Shown: positions 50,032-60,186 of the stretch, in pieces
How positions within the stretch are numbered: the first letter of the stretch is position 1
Layout: the number at the start of each line of letters is the position of its first letter
Assembly (NCBI GenBank): GCA_026168455.1
Contig: JANSJX010000051.1
Span: 22,501 to 86,500 of the forward strand
Direction of reading: 5' to 3'
DNA: 64,000 nucleotides
Origin: Theocolax elegans
Lineage: Eukaryota; Arthropoda; Insecta; Hymenoptera; Cerocephalidae
Notes under the pieces: model-generated
Told to the model about the DNA's origin: nothing
Database searches by the model: none
What the model saw: the letters and a program-made list of their open reading frames with translations, nothing else
Translations under genes and position numbers: made by a program

Positions 50032-52097
50032 TCAGGGCAGGTTGTTTTTAGGTAACCTGGCCAGCCACAGTTCCAACAGTAAACATGGAGTTTTGGTCCA
50101 GGCTCTCGGTTTTTATTTCTCGTGCTAGCCGGTGTTGGTGGCGAAAAGGACTTAGACTGGTTAGTCAGTGCAACCGTTTCGGCATGCGTCGCTTTCGCAG
50201 CTATCGACGTTTGTCCTCGCTTTGGTGACGTCTTTCTGTTGGACGCCTTCTTGTCGTTGAAGCGAGGCAGCGGCGCTGACGTTTGATGCAGTTCAGACTT
50301 TAAGGCTGCTGACACCTGCTCCCGTACGATCTTCCCTATCAAACTGGAGAGCTCATAAGGTACCTGGCCTCCTAACGCCGCTACGCTTGGCTGTTTTTCC
50401 GCCTTCAGATGATCCGTGACAGTCTTGTGTACCAACTCCTTTACGTCGACCTCTGGAGTGGTGATGGCAGCTACTGCCGGTTTGCGCATACCGCTCAAGG
50501 CTTTCGGGGCTTTGTACGCTGCTTCGGGGCACAAGCTTTTTTCTGGCGGTGGAGGAGCTTTAAAAGTTTGCTCTTCCTCCAGCAGCCTCTCTGCTTCGCG
50601 AGCTAACTCGATGAGTTCATCCAACGTCGTGAACTGCGTTCGTCTAACCTGCTTACGAATGCTAGGTAGCATGTTTCGATACAGGAGACCGAGTTGTTCT
50701 TGTTCACTCCAGCGACTAGTGAGCCGATTGAGAATCGTCATGAGACCGAAGATGTAGTCTCTGACCGGTTCCTCGCGTCCTTGAGTGCGAGTCTGGGCTT
50801 CTAGTAGTAAGCGCTGTTGATACTGCAAATCGTCGCCATAACAGCGACGCGCTGACTCGCAAAAATCTGACCAATTACCCCATCTTGATCTGGTTTGACG
50901 ACACCAATTTAAGGCAGGTCCTGCTAGCATTTCTGTCATTCCGTTCAGTAAATCTTCATCGGATAAATGCGCTAAATTGCGACATTCGCTGACTCGTTGC
51001 AGGAACTCTTCTATGTTGCTGCCTTTTTCACCCGTGAACTTAATATTCCAAGATCGTACTATCCTACCAACATCTTGTGTTTTTGAGCCAATGGCGCCAG
51101 AACTCAGCCTTGTGTCTAATGCTTCCAGCTGTTGTTCGATTCGTGACGTCATCGACTGCCCCCTCCCTCCAGACGGTGGCACATCTGCTAAATGTCGCCT
51201 GTCGATTGACGATTGATAAGTGCTGGTCGATGGCGGCATAAAAGAGGGCGCATTCGCATTAAGATGTGGTTGGTGTTCATCGTAATGAAGATTATATGTG
51301 TCTTGGAAGTTTACGTTTCTGCTATTTTTTGGTATTGCACCGGAGGGTTGTGACACGTTTAAGTTGGTGATGCGAGTACTGCTTACTAAGTTAGCTACTT
51401 GTTGCTGCAACGCTTGTATTTGACTTTGTAGCTGTACATTCATCGATTGCGATCTCGCTAGTTCCAATGCAACTTGTTCTGGTAAATTCAATGTAGTGCC
51501 GTCCGTAAATGTGCATAACCTTGTTCTGTTCTGAGGTGCTCCGGTAGAGAACACAGTTCGCGGTTCTGCATACGTTCCTGATGATGTACAGTTCGTTGTG
51601 ACCGTAGTTGTCGTTGTTGATGTTGTCGTTGTAATTGGTATATTCGTTGGAACCAATTGAGCAGATGGTTGCGGTACTACGCCTATATCTTGACACGTTA
51701 GTGACATATTCGATGTCAACCCTTGACCAGTGCTATTAGCTAACGGTTCGATACCACTGGGCAGTGCTGTATCTTCATAAACTTCCGAACTATGAATACT
51801 TAATTTTGCAAAAATTTCTGCGTGCGTTTTTTCGGTAAAATCTGTTTTGTGAAGTAAATCCTGCAGCTTCTTCTCGCGTCTAATTTTTGTTGCATTTTCG
51901 TTTTCGCTAAGTGACGGTATAAAATCCGCGGCTGTATAATCGCCTCGCAATCGCCTATATAACCTATCGGCTTTCGCATATAATGTGCCTAAATTTTTCA
52001 TTTCTAAATCGAATAAAATTTCGTCTATTTGTTCTTCTGGTAAATTGAGAATCCAATCGTTTATTTCAAGGTCTACTGATTCTTCAAAAATCGACAT
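50001..52097 (-). CDS. Gypsy Gag protein
   Basis: 698 residues from a true ATG. The N-terminal third is Ser/Thr-rich and variable, including a long Thr run (~155-170). The middle (~345-510) contains the capsid-like region with a Trp-rich, helical pattern typical of insect Gypsy Gag. The C-terminus is basic and ends in one zinc knuckle at residues 674-687 (CWNCGWPGYLKTTC). The knuckle has Tyr where the CCHC family has His. Gag forms the virus-like particle and packages RNA. The frame ends within the frameshift hairpin, so most product would be Gag alone. Confidence 0.95.
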   Translation of the reverse strand: MSIFEESVDLEINDWILNLPEEQIDEILFDLEMKNLGTLYAKADRLYRRLRGDYTAADFIPSLSENENATKIRREKKLQDLLHKTDFTEKTHAEIFAKLSIHSSEVYEDTALPSGIEPLANSTGQGLTSNMSLTCQDIGVVPQPSAQLVPTNIPITTTTSTTTTTVTTNCTSSGTYAEPRTVFSTGAPQNRTRLCTFTDGTTLNLPEQVALELARSQSMNVQLQSQIQALQQQVANLVSSTRITNLNVSQPSGAIPKNSRNVNFQDTYNLHYDEHQPHLNANAPSFMPPSTSTYQSSIDRRHLADVPPSGGRGQSMTSRIEQQLEALDTRLSSGAIGSKTQDVGRIVRSWNIKFTGEKGSNIEEFLQRVSECRNLAHLSDEDLLNGMTEMLAGPALNWCRQTRSRWGNWSDFCESARRCYGDDLQYQQRLLLEAQTRTQGREEPVRDYIFGLMTILNRLTSRWSEQEQLGLLYRNMLPSIRKQVRRTQFTTLDELIELAREAERLLEEEQTFKAPPPPEKSLCPEAAYKAPKALSGMRKPAVAAITTPEVDVKELVHKTVTDHLKAEKQPSVAALGGQVPYELSSLIGKIVREQVSAALKSELHQTSAPLPRFNDKKASNRKTSPKRGQTSIAAKATHAETVALTNQSKSFSPPTPASTRNKNREPGPKLHVYCWNCGWPGYLKTTCPDCSGKGRRGE

Positions 52098-53384
52098 TTT
52101 ACTCTAATTTGTATTTTACTAAATATATAAATTATGTAGCTATAGACGCAAAGTGGGAAGATACGCAAAAAAAAAAAATTTTAGAATTATTCCACTATGC
52201 TCTACACGTATTCTTATTGGCCAACAATTGGGTCCAATTATCAAATTATAATTTTATGAATTATTATATAATATTAAATAAACAAATTATGTAAATTGCG
52301 AATAAACGCTATATATATATATAAAAAAATCTTAATATACATGTAGGCACAGAGTAACTTCGCTATTAAATTGGTGAAATATTTAAAAAACAATTTTTAT
52401 AAATATTTATTTATTTGCGTCTACGCTATAAAACTTTTATTTAATCAATTGCGTACTTTCAATAGCATAAAAAAAAAAAATTTTTAAAGAAAATAATAAA
52501 AAAAAAATTTTCCCGCAATTAATAAATAAATTATTAGATAATAACTAATTATAATAACTTATTGTTCAAATTAAATATTTATAATATAAAATTTAATCCC
52601 TGGCGATTATACAGTTAGCGAAATAGACTAACTATCGAAATTAGACAAAACAAAAATTAAATAATTACAAATTTGATTTTTGCCGTCGGAACGCAAAATC
52701 CGAAAATCATGCAAAACGATAAAAAAAATCGATGAAAATATTATTAAATTAATTCAATTTTCGGTGAAATATAACAAGAAAGTGTGTGCATCAATTATAA
52801 ATCACGAAAAAGTCGTGAAAAATTATTTAATTGTTAATAACAATTGATTAAAAAAAAAAATTAATAAATTTTGTGCGAATCTTACTTTTAAGTTTTAAAT
52901 AAACCAAATATATAAAATATTTGATATTCACACTTTCTTGGAGAGACTATAAATTTTCCCTTTATTTTGTTAGTAATAAAAAAATAAAAAAAATATTCTT
53001 AGTTAATAACTAATTTTTAAATTTTGCGCAAACGATTTAATCTAGTTAAATAATCATTTGATTTATTGATAATTAAAATTATAAATCCATTAAAGTATTT
53101 GATTTTAATTAATTAATTATTAATAATAATTAATATTTTATAATTTAACTTAATGTCCGGTATATATGATTTAAATAAAATCACTTATTAGGCATTTATC
53201 CTTGTCTAGCGCATTATAAAATTTTAATGTGCTGGAAAGGATACTGTTTACGTATATTCGTGTACAATGATCACGACGTAAACATGTCAAATTATTATTA
53301 GAGACTATTGACTTCTATTTAATTAATTTATATTCTCGATTTCGATTCCTATTTATTTACCGGTATTTTGTGGATTATTTAAAT
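52098..53384 (-). other. Gypsy 5' untranslated leader
   Basis: About 1.3 kb of very AT-rich sequence between the primer-binding site and the gag ATG. No coding frame; would contain packaging signals. Confidence 0.75.
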
Positions 53385-53395
53385 GTTGGGCGCCA
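53385..53395 (-). other. primer-binding site (tRNA-Lys type)
   Basis: Minus-strand TGGCGCCCAAC begins immediately after the 5' LTR. It is complementary to the CCA end of an insect tRNA-Lys over 11 bases; the match stops there. Confidence 0.75.
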
Positions 53396-54147
53396 TGTAA
53401 CGGGTTTTTAGATCCGTTGCGTTAGATTTAATAAATCGATTGTGCGCGGTGACAATGCACTCGCGAGCATGAGAGTGACCGGTAAAAAAATCTACAATAA
53501 ATAGTGTTCGCGCACGAAATCTACGTGTCCGGGCGAATACTCGGTGCCGTGTCCCGCGTCTGGACAGGGTTCGTAGATTTCGGGAGAAAGGGATAACAGT
53601 CACAATCAGTTCTCGAACATAAATAGAAATAAGCTTTATTACTAACAAATAAAAATAAAATAAAAGATCAAACGCCCGTAGCGGGCAATCGCAGTAGCCG
53701 GGAATCGGCGCGTGTAGGGAAGAGAGAGAGAGAGAGAGATGTCAGAACGAACACTTACAACTGCCGGTGCGACCGCCAACCTCCTCCCTTCAATGCGTAT
53801 TCGCCGTGCACGCTTGTGCGGTTTTTAGTGGTGAAATAAGATAGTGCACTTGCACTCACGCACGCTATAACAACCCCAAGTGTCACACCGAACGATCGTT
53901 TTTTGTCCCTCGGAAAGCGCACCACGGTATCTCTTCGCTCTAGCCGTCTTCTCTCGCTCGTAGACGGTAGGTCTCTCCTCGCCAAAATTACGCAGGCTAT
54001 CGATAGGGGTCTCTCTCTTTCTCTCTTACCTCTACACCTTCCCGTGCGCTCTCGCTCCTCGACGGCTGAACTGTAACAATACTTAGAATGTTAGTACATA
54101 TCAGCTGTTGTGAGAGAGAGACGAGTAACGATTTAATAATCGTTACA
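53396..54147 (-). repeat. 5' LTR of the Gypsy element (752 bp)
   Basis: Same length and sequence by eye as the LTR at 45514-46265; TGTAACG...CGTTACA ends. Confidence 0.97.
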
Positions 54148-54160
54148 ATATTTAAAAAAA

Positions 54161-54415
54161 TTGAATACATTAAAAACAAGCATATATATTCATTTTGTCG
54201 CTGCCAGTAATAAACACCGCAACTGGTGTTTAACCGCGGCGGCAAAGTTTAAGACAAAGTCGAATATGCTAATGGTTTTATGCAGCTGCCGACCACCCGG
54301 CAAAATAATTTTTACCATGGTCCGCGCCTTAGAAAAGGAGCTGGGCGTAGAACATGAGGAAAGGATTTTTGACAATGCGAACGAGCTACACAGGATTTCG
54401 GAGGCGCTACTATAA
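54161..54415 (+). pseudogene. unrecognised open frame downstream of the four-exon gene, copy 1
   Basis: Open frame of ~84 codons without an ATG near its start, preceded by a possible acceptor (TTTGTCGCTGCCAG). Contains a Cys-Arg-Pro-Pro-Gly-Lys segment and an acidic helical end (ELGVEHEE). Copy 2 (62200-62495) extends it by 16 codons; here an indel ends it earlier. It might be a further exon of the four-exon gene, since it follows at the same spacing in copy 2. No family recognised. Confidence 0.35.
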
Positions 54416-54590
54416 AAAAACTGAAATTGGTAGATTTAAAGTGGTTAAAAAAAAACGCAATAGAATACATAATGACGCTACTAAAAACACCAACGAATAA
54501 CCCAAATCTGTCAGTCGACGACTTAATGTAAAAATAAATTTAATTGTAAATAATAATTATATTTTAAAACTCCATCTAGAGTCGAAAATT

Positions 54591-54893
54591 TTTGGATTTT
54601 TAACTTTAATATTTTGAGATCTGTCTACTAATGTCCAGACTTCGTTAATCTTCACAGGCTCCAATTCACTATGAATTACTTTTTCCTATTCAAGCTTACC
54701 TGGGGACATCATATCCTCTCTGTACGAGTTTGGTACCTTGTGGACTGTAGCAACAAAGGCATATTGCTGATTTTCTTACAGTAAGTTAAAATCTGATTCA
54801 AGCTGTCGTGATTCTTCAAATTTTATATTATCTTTTCTTGGACGTCCTCTCTTTCCTTTTTCTCCCTTCGTTTTTGATATTTCTAAGTCATCT
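54591..54893 (-). pseudogene. Ty1/Copia polyprotein remnant (integrase-RT linker), copy 1
   Basis: One minus-strand frame with two stops contains a KRGRPRK basic motif, then the signature start of Copia reverse transcriptase: VPNSYRE, MMSP, a stop where Trp is usual, HSELE and INEVWTLVDR. The remainder of the element is absent. A near-identical copy lies at 62632-62934. Confidence 0.75.
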
Positions 54894-54923
54894 ACAAAAA
54901 CTAAATATACTGTATATTTTAGG

Positions 54924-55415
54924 ATAAGTGATGGAAACAATGCAACAAACAATACGAAATATGGCACATATAACCAGAAATAACAACGAACCTTGCACAT
55001 AAAAAATTCGTCATCTGTAAGAAATTACGAACTTAACTATATCCAGAAATATTAAGTTGACTTAAGGTGTTCCATCATGTAATATATCTACTTGTTGTTA
55101 TATGTGCCATATTTTGTGTCGATTGTTTCATTGTTCTGTGATTTTAATTATAAATCAAGGAGCAATACAACAAACAAAACAAGGTGGGTTTTCAATAAAA
55201 ACCAATGTAGGGTAATCGAATGATCAGGTACGTAATGTTAATTAACAATTAATTCGATGTGAGGTTTCGTATGATATAGCACGTGATATTTGTGTAAATA
55301 AGTAAGTTCGTAATTTCGTTCAGATGTCAAATTTTGCATGTACAAGGTTCATGGTTCTTCCCTGTTATATGTACCATATTTTTTGTTGTATATTGCACTG
55401 CTCTATGTTTTTAAT
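54924..55415. repeat. inverted pair of diverged satellite monomers, copy 1
   Basis: 54924-55095 resembles the forward 226-bp monomer (AACAATGCAACAAACAATAC, ATATGGCACATA, CTTGCACATAAAAAATTCG). Directly after it, 55097-55300 resembles the reverse monomer (TATGTGCCATATTTTGTGT, ATAAATCAAGGAGCAATAC). A third reverse-type piece lies at 55315-55415. They are clearly more diverged than units in the big arrays. Confidence 0.85.
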
Positions 55416-55691
55416 GTAATTAATGTCTTATTAATGTAATTATTATATTTTAAAAAATTAATATTGAATTTTGTTGGTCTTGCTGAGCTAACGTCTAAAG
55501 ACTCTAAGAACTCCAAGTTGCTCGCTCGCAAAGGCACGACAATTCGCCGCGTATCAATCCCGAGGACAACATTATGAAGGCCACAAGCCGCCAGACATAA
55601 ACCAAAAGAAGAAGCAAATAAATACTAAGTAATAAAATTGAAAATATTTTAATAAGAAAGAAAGAAATTTTACGTCAATGTGTTTCGTCTT

Positions 55692-55734
55692 GGGACCGTC
55701 TGCCAGAACTCATCAGTGGGGCGCAGACGGTCCC
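55692..55734 (+). other. perfect 12-bp stem-loop in the 512-bp repeat, copy 1
   Basis: GGGACCGTCTGC pairs with GCAGACGGTCCC across a 19-base loop. The GC-rich stem stands out in AT-rich surroundings. Confidence 0.8.
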
Positions 55735-56568
55735 TGCCCCAGACACACAAGACAGTATTATTGAATCAAAATAATGATAAACTTAAAATTTGGGTATCGT
55801 AAGAACGAATGAACGGAGCCTATATAAGTACACATAAGATGGAAAATCTGATTGTGGATGGAAAAGTGCCCCCTAACATCAGAGTATGTACTATGGACAT
55901 AATCTTAAACCAAAGTCTTGTTATTATTAAAAATATTATTTTTTCTCGCTCAGGCAAAAGTTTTTAAATTAATATTGAATTTTGTTGGTCTTGCTGAGCT
56001 AACGTCTAACGACTCTAAGAACTCCAAGTTGCTCGCTCGAAAAGGCACGACAATTCGCCGCGTATCAATCCCGAGGACAACATTATGAAGGCCACAAGCC
56101 GCCAGACATAAACCAAAAGAAGAAGCAAATAAATACTAAGTAATAAAATTGAAAATATTTTAATAAGAAGAAAGAAATTACGGAGCCTATATAAGTACAC
56201 ATAAGATGGAAAATCTGATTGTGGATGGAAAAGTGCCCCCTAACATCAGAGTATGTACTATGGACATAATCTTAAACCAAAGTCTTGTTATTATTAAAAA
56301 TATTATTTTTTCTCGCTCAGGCAAAAGTTTTTAAATTAATATTGAATTTTGTTGGTCTTGCTGAGCTAACGTCTAACGACTCTAAGAACTCCAAGTTGCT
56401 CGCTCGAAAAGGCACGACAATTCGCCGCGTATCAATCCCGAGGACAACATTATGAAGGCCACAAGCCGCCAGACATAAACCAAAAGAAGAAGCAAATAAA
56501 TACTAAGTAATAAAATTGAAAATATTTTAATAAGAAAGAAAGAAATTTAAGTCTATGTGTTTCGTCTT

Positions 56569-56611
56569 GGGACCGTCTGCCAGAACTCATCAGTGGGGCG
56601 CAGACGGTCCC
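56569..56611 (+). other. perfect 12-bp stem-loop in the 512-bp repeat, copy 3
   Basis: Same stem and loop as at 55692; absent from the shortened second unit. Confidence 0.8.
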
Positions 56612-57080
56612 TGCCCCAAACACACAAGACAGTAGTATTGAATCAAAATAATGATAAACTTAAAATTTTGGTATCGTAAGAACGAATGAACGGAGCCTAT
56701 ATAAGTACACATAAGATGGAAAATCTGATTGTAGATGGAAAAGTGCCACCTAACATCAGAGTATGTACTATGGACATAATCTTAAACCAAAGTCCTGTTA
56801 TTATTAGAAATATAATTTTTTTTCTCGCCCAGGCAAAAGTTTTTAAATTAATATTGAATTTTGTTGGTCTTGCTGAGCTAACGTCTAACGACTCTAAGAA
56901 CTCCAAGTTGCTCGCTCGAAAAGGCACGACAATTCGCCGCGTATCAATCCCGAGGACAACATTATGAAGGCCACAAGCCGCCAGACATAAACCAAAAGAA
57001 GAAGCAAATAAATACTAAGTAATAAAATTGAAAATATTTTAATAAGAAAGAAAGAAATTTAAGTCTACGTGTTTCGTCTT

Positions 57081-57123
57081 GGGACCGTCTGCCAGAACTC
57101 ATCAGTGGGGCGCAGACGGTCCC
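57081..57123 (+). other. perfect 12-bp stem-loop in the 512-bp repeat, copy 4
   Basis: Same stem and loop; conserved in this unit. Confidence 0.8.
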
Positions 57124-57486
57124 TGCCCCAGACACACAAGACAGTATTATTGAATCAAAATAATGATAAACTTAAAATTTTGGTATCGTAAGAACGAATG
57201 AACGGAGCCTATATAAGTACACATAAGATGGAAAATCTGATTGTAGATGGAAAAGTGCCACCTAACATCAGAGTATGTACTATGGACATAATCTTAAACC
57301 AAAGTCCTGTTATTATTAGAAATATAATTTTTTTTCTCGCCCAGGCAAAAGTTTTTAAATTAATATTGAATTTTGTTGGTCTTGCTGAGCTAACGTCTAA
57401 CGACTCTAAGAACTCCAAGTTGCTCGCTCGAAAAGGCACGACAATTCGCCGCGTATCAATCCCGAGGACAACATTATGAAGGCCTT

Positions 57487-58660
57487 CATATAATAATTAT
57501 AACCCTACCAATATGAAAAATTGAAATTTTGAGGTTAAACAAAACTATAATGATTCTACGAAGCAGCGATTTTCCGATATTTTATCGCTATTTCCAACAA
57601 CTTGCTATTTTATTGCTTAAAAAACGTTACACTTATAGCGTATTTATACTTTAATTTCTAGTAGGGATATTTGATACGCAATAAAATCGTGTGCATATTT
57701 TTAAATGTATTGAGTACAGAAATGGTGATAAAATACCGGCAAAATAGCTACATTACAACTTTATTATAGTTTTCCTTAGCCACAAAATTTCAAATTTCTA
57801 TATTGTGTGCAATAAAAGGTAGGGGTATAATAATAAAATTACATAATAAATAGTTTTCGAAAAATTGTACACGACATATGTTTATTTTATTATTATTGCG
57901 ACAAATAATTTGTGTATAATTTTAATTTGTTTTATATGTTGTGCACAATATTTAGGTGCAAAATTCTCATGTGCATGAACCATCCCATGCCGATCTGCTG
58001 GCGTCAAAATCCTCGGATCTGGATTCAGCGACCCAAAAAATGTATAAGTAGCATGATCTCGTTTTTGGGACTGTCAACTTTTTTTGTGGGGCTGCGTAAT
58101 TTTTGTGGTTGTATTTGAATCGTTTTATACCTTATTCCAATTCTCTCCCTCACTTTACTCGAACGAAAAAATCTTGCTCAGTTAAACAGAACCTTCGACA
58201 GTAGTGTCCAAATGTATTATAAAAATTGAGTTATTTAAAACCAACAACAGTCTAAAATATATAAAATTAAAATTATTATGTGCATTATTCTAAACAATAT
58301 TAAGTTCACGATATATTGTTAATTCCCGAATTAAAAATAATAGAATATCGTTAAATAATAGATAAAAAAATAATCTTTTATAAAATTACCAAAAACACTT
58401 GTCAATTTTATTGCTGAGCTAACACCGGCAGTAGTACAAACTTAAAATCGAAGACAAAAATTTCGCTTCTTAGTTAGCACCTTTTATAACTGGACTCCGA
58501 AGTAGCACCTTTTATAACCGGATTCTGAGGTAGCACCTTCACATCGGGGAACGACGATTTGTGCACAAAATGAAAACATAGATCACGTGGAGTGCCTGAC
58601 AATATTGGTGGTTGATATATCGACCAGTCCCGTTTAGAACCTAAAGTCCAATGTTAATAG
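57487..58660. other. no gene seen; short tandem repeat at 58475-58550
   Basis: AT-rich unique sequence. Around 58475-58550 a ~28-bp unit with TAGCACCTTTTATAAC is repeated about three times. No convincing exon. Confidence 0.5.
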
Positions 58661-58666
58661 TACATT

Positions 58667-58779
58667 ACGATACAAGTGTGCGAAACAGGCGATTCACGCA
58701 CAAGTCGCATTTGCCGCCCGAGTGAAGCGAGGGTGGCAAAAAGACGAGTTCTTGAATCGTCTGAGCACACTCGTATCGT
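58667..58779. mobile_element. foldback (palindromic) element, 113 bp
   Basis: Arms ACGATACAAGTGTGC (58667) and GCACACTCGTATCGT (ends 58779) continue inward as an imperfect palindrome to a TTTGCCGCCC...GGGTGGCAAA core at 58710-58740. The whole unit could form one hairpin. Non-coding, MITE-like. Confidence 0.6.
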
Positions 58780-58785
58780 ATACTA

Positions 58786-58814
58786 TTTTTTTGAAACGCT
58801 GTGTGCGAAATGAG

Positions 58815-58847
<33 letters not shown>

Positions 58848-59043
58848 CAATAATAATAATAATTTATTTAATAGCACACAAACATAAAAAGTGGGGGATT
58901 GCCTTTCTTAAGTTTACTAGACGAATTATGAAAATTACCTACTGCGCATGCGCGAATTTCGCACACTAGTGCGTGAAAGTGGTATTTCGCACACGCTGCA
59001 CAGACATTCAAAATGGCATTTCGCACACAGTGTTTCAAAAAAA
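58786..59043. mobile_element. MITE-like element with 27-bp terminal inverted repeats
   Basis: TTTTTTTGAAACGCTGTGTG at 58786 is inverted at 59017-59043 with one mismatch. The interior has an (AAT)n run (58817-58863) and further TTTCGCACAC motifs. Non-coding. Flanks do not show a clear target duplication. Confidence 0.6.
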
Positions 59044-59178
59044 TTTAATTTGGCGAGTTAAGAGTGCCTTTTGACGTATTTAAATGCGGTGAACACGAAA
59101 AAAATATCAAAAAATGTTCAGGAGACATCCTTGACCTTGAAAATTGTATTTGAATTATTTTTTGTTATAAAATTTCAG

Positions 59179-59331
59179 GATTTTGCATTGGAGAAGACAA
59201 AAAAGAAATTAACTGTGCAGGACATTCAGTCATTCCACACTAACTTGCCAAAATTTCTGATACTAAAAAGCCATGATCGGCAACCAATAATAATTGCCAA
59301 TGAAAAATATACACCACACGGAAAGAGATAA
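59179..59331 (+). CDS. possible terminal exon, unknown protein
   Basis: Open frame after a plausible acceptor (TTTTTGTTATAAAATTTCAG, ending 59178) encodes ~50 residues, lysine-rich with an ILKSHDRQPIIIANEKY segment, and ends with TAA at 59331. No matching upstream exon was found and no family was recognised. It may be a remnant of a gene or transposon. Confidence 0.25.
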   Translation, partial: DFALEKTKKKLTVQDIQSFHTNLPKFLILKSHDRQPIIIANEKYTPHGKR

Positions 59332-59378
59332 TCATCCATAAAACAGGTTCCAATTTTTTGTGGAACATTAAAAATAAG

Positions 59379-59757
59379 TATATATAATTATCGGTCTTTC
59401 CGAACTAAATGCTTTATTTTTGGAATAAAGCAGGCCCATTATACCCTTTGTCCACTATGGTTGGTGGAATTTCCCAGAGCAACGGCCTTTTACAAAATTA
59501 AAACAAAAATTAAAGGCGTTTCGTCCTCGATCCCCAGTTTGGACTCCTCAGTAAGGAACTGGAGGTATGATCTCCAGTTCCTTACTGAGGAGTCCAAACT
59601 GGGGATCGAGGACGAAACGCCTTTAATTTTTGTTTTAATTTTGTAAAAGGCCGTTGCTCTGGGAAATTCCACCAACCATAGTGGACAAAGGGTATAATGG
59701 GCCTGCTTTATTCCAAAAATAAAGCATTTAGTTCGGAAAGACCGATAATTATATATA
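59379..59757. repeat. perfect palindrome, 186-bp arms, 7-bp spacer
   Basis: 59379-59564 and 59572-59757 are exact reverse complements by eye around GTATGAT (centre 59568). The identical open frames on opposite strands here are a consequence of the palindrome. Confidence 0.95.
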
Positions 59758-60184
59758 TATTATCACCGAACGTTTAAATTCATTTTGTTTTAATAAACCT
59801 GCGACTCGGTCTAATACGTCGCACTCTGGCTGGTGGTCTTTCCCACCGCTAGATGGAGACGACTTTACTCGTTGGAGAGATTGTCGTCCTCCTCTATATA
59901 TATAGCCGCATAACATCTTGCTGGCGTCGCAGTTCATCTTGCGACAGGCGTCTAAGGTATGATCTCCAGTTCCTTACTGAGGAGTCCAAACTGGGGATCG
60001 AGGACGAAACGCCTTTAATTTTTGTTTTAATTTTGTAAAAGGCCGTTGCTCTGGGAAATTCCACCAACCATAGTGGACAAAGGGTATAATGGGCCTGCTT
60101 TATTCCAAAAATAAAGCATTTAGTTCGGAAAGACCGATAATTATATATATATTATCACCGAACGTTTAAATTCATTTTGTTTTA
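59381..60184. mobile_element. 804-bp compound insertion with 14-bp target duplication
   Basis: Flanked on both sides by ATTAAAAATAAGTA (59367-59380 and 60185-60198). Its order is: inverted copy of a ~190-bp unit, the same unit direct (59564-59794), a 161-bp spacer, the unit direct again (59956-60186). The spacer has a TATA-like CTATATATATAGCC at ~59895; the unit contains CCAAAAATAAAGC, a polyadenylation-like site. No protein coded. The long target duplication points to retroposition. Confidence 0.75.
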
Positions 60185-60186
60185 AT

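Larger units (their letters stand above)
45514..54147 (-). mobile_element. Ty3/Gypsy LTR retrotransposon, intact-looking, recent
   Basis: 8634-bp element on the minus strand: 5' LTR, primer-binding site, ~1.3-kb leader, gag, pol, polypurine tract, 3' LTR; no env. It is flanked by a 4-bp target duplication, ATAT (45510-45513 and 54148-54151). The empty site is preserved in the duplicated locus at ~62184. The two LTRs read the same throughout by eye, so insertion is recent. Both long frames are open. Confidence 0.97.
54148..55320. repeat. duplicated module, copy 1 (right part)
   Basis: With 44857-45513 this forms a ~1.82-kb segment that is repeated nearly unchanged at 61525-63345; the Gypsy element splits this copy. 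It holds an unrecognised frame, a Copia remnant (minus) and satellite-related monomers. Differences from copy 2 are scattered substitutions and small indels. Confidence 0.9.
55455..57486 (+). repeat. 512-bp tandem repeat, about 4.2 copies
   Basis: Anchor ATTGAATTTTGTTGGTC recurs at about 55463, 55975, 56341, 56853 and 57365 (spacing 512, 366, 512, 512). The short second unit lacks ~146 bp including the hairpin. Each full unit has a TATA-like CCTATATAAGTAC, a possible splice acceptor (TTTTTTTCTCGCCCAG), a 93-codon open frame in the third and fourth units, and a perfect hairpin. Function unknown. Confidence 0.9.

Noticed and set aside
56686..57479. 93-codon frame in the 512-bp repeat as a histone H2A-like gene
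   Set aside because: A few residues recall the H2A C-terminal region, but the alignment needs gaps and the frame is not kept in the first two units.
59461..60038. Three identical ~61-codon frames at the palindrome
   Set aside because: Copies of one non-coding unit on both strands; explained by the inverted and direct repeats.
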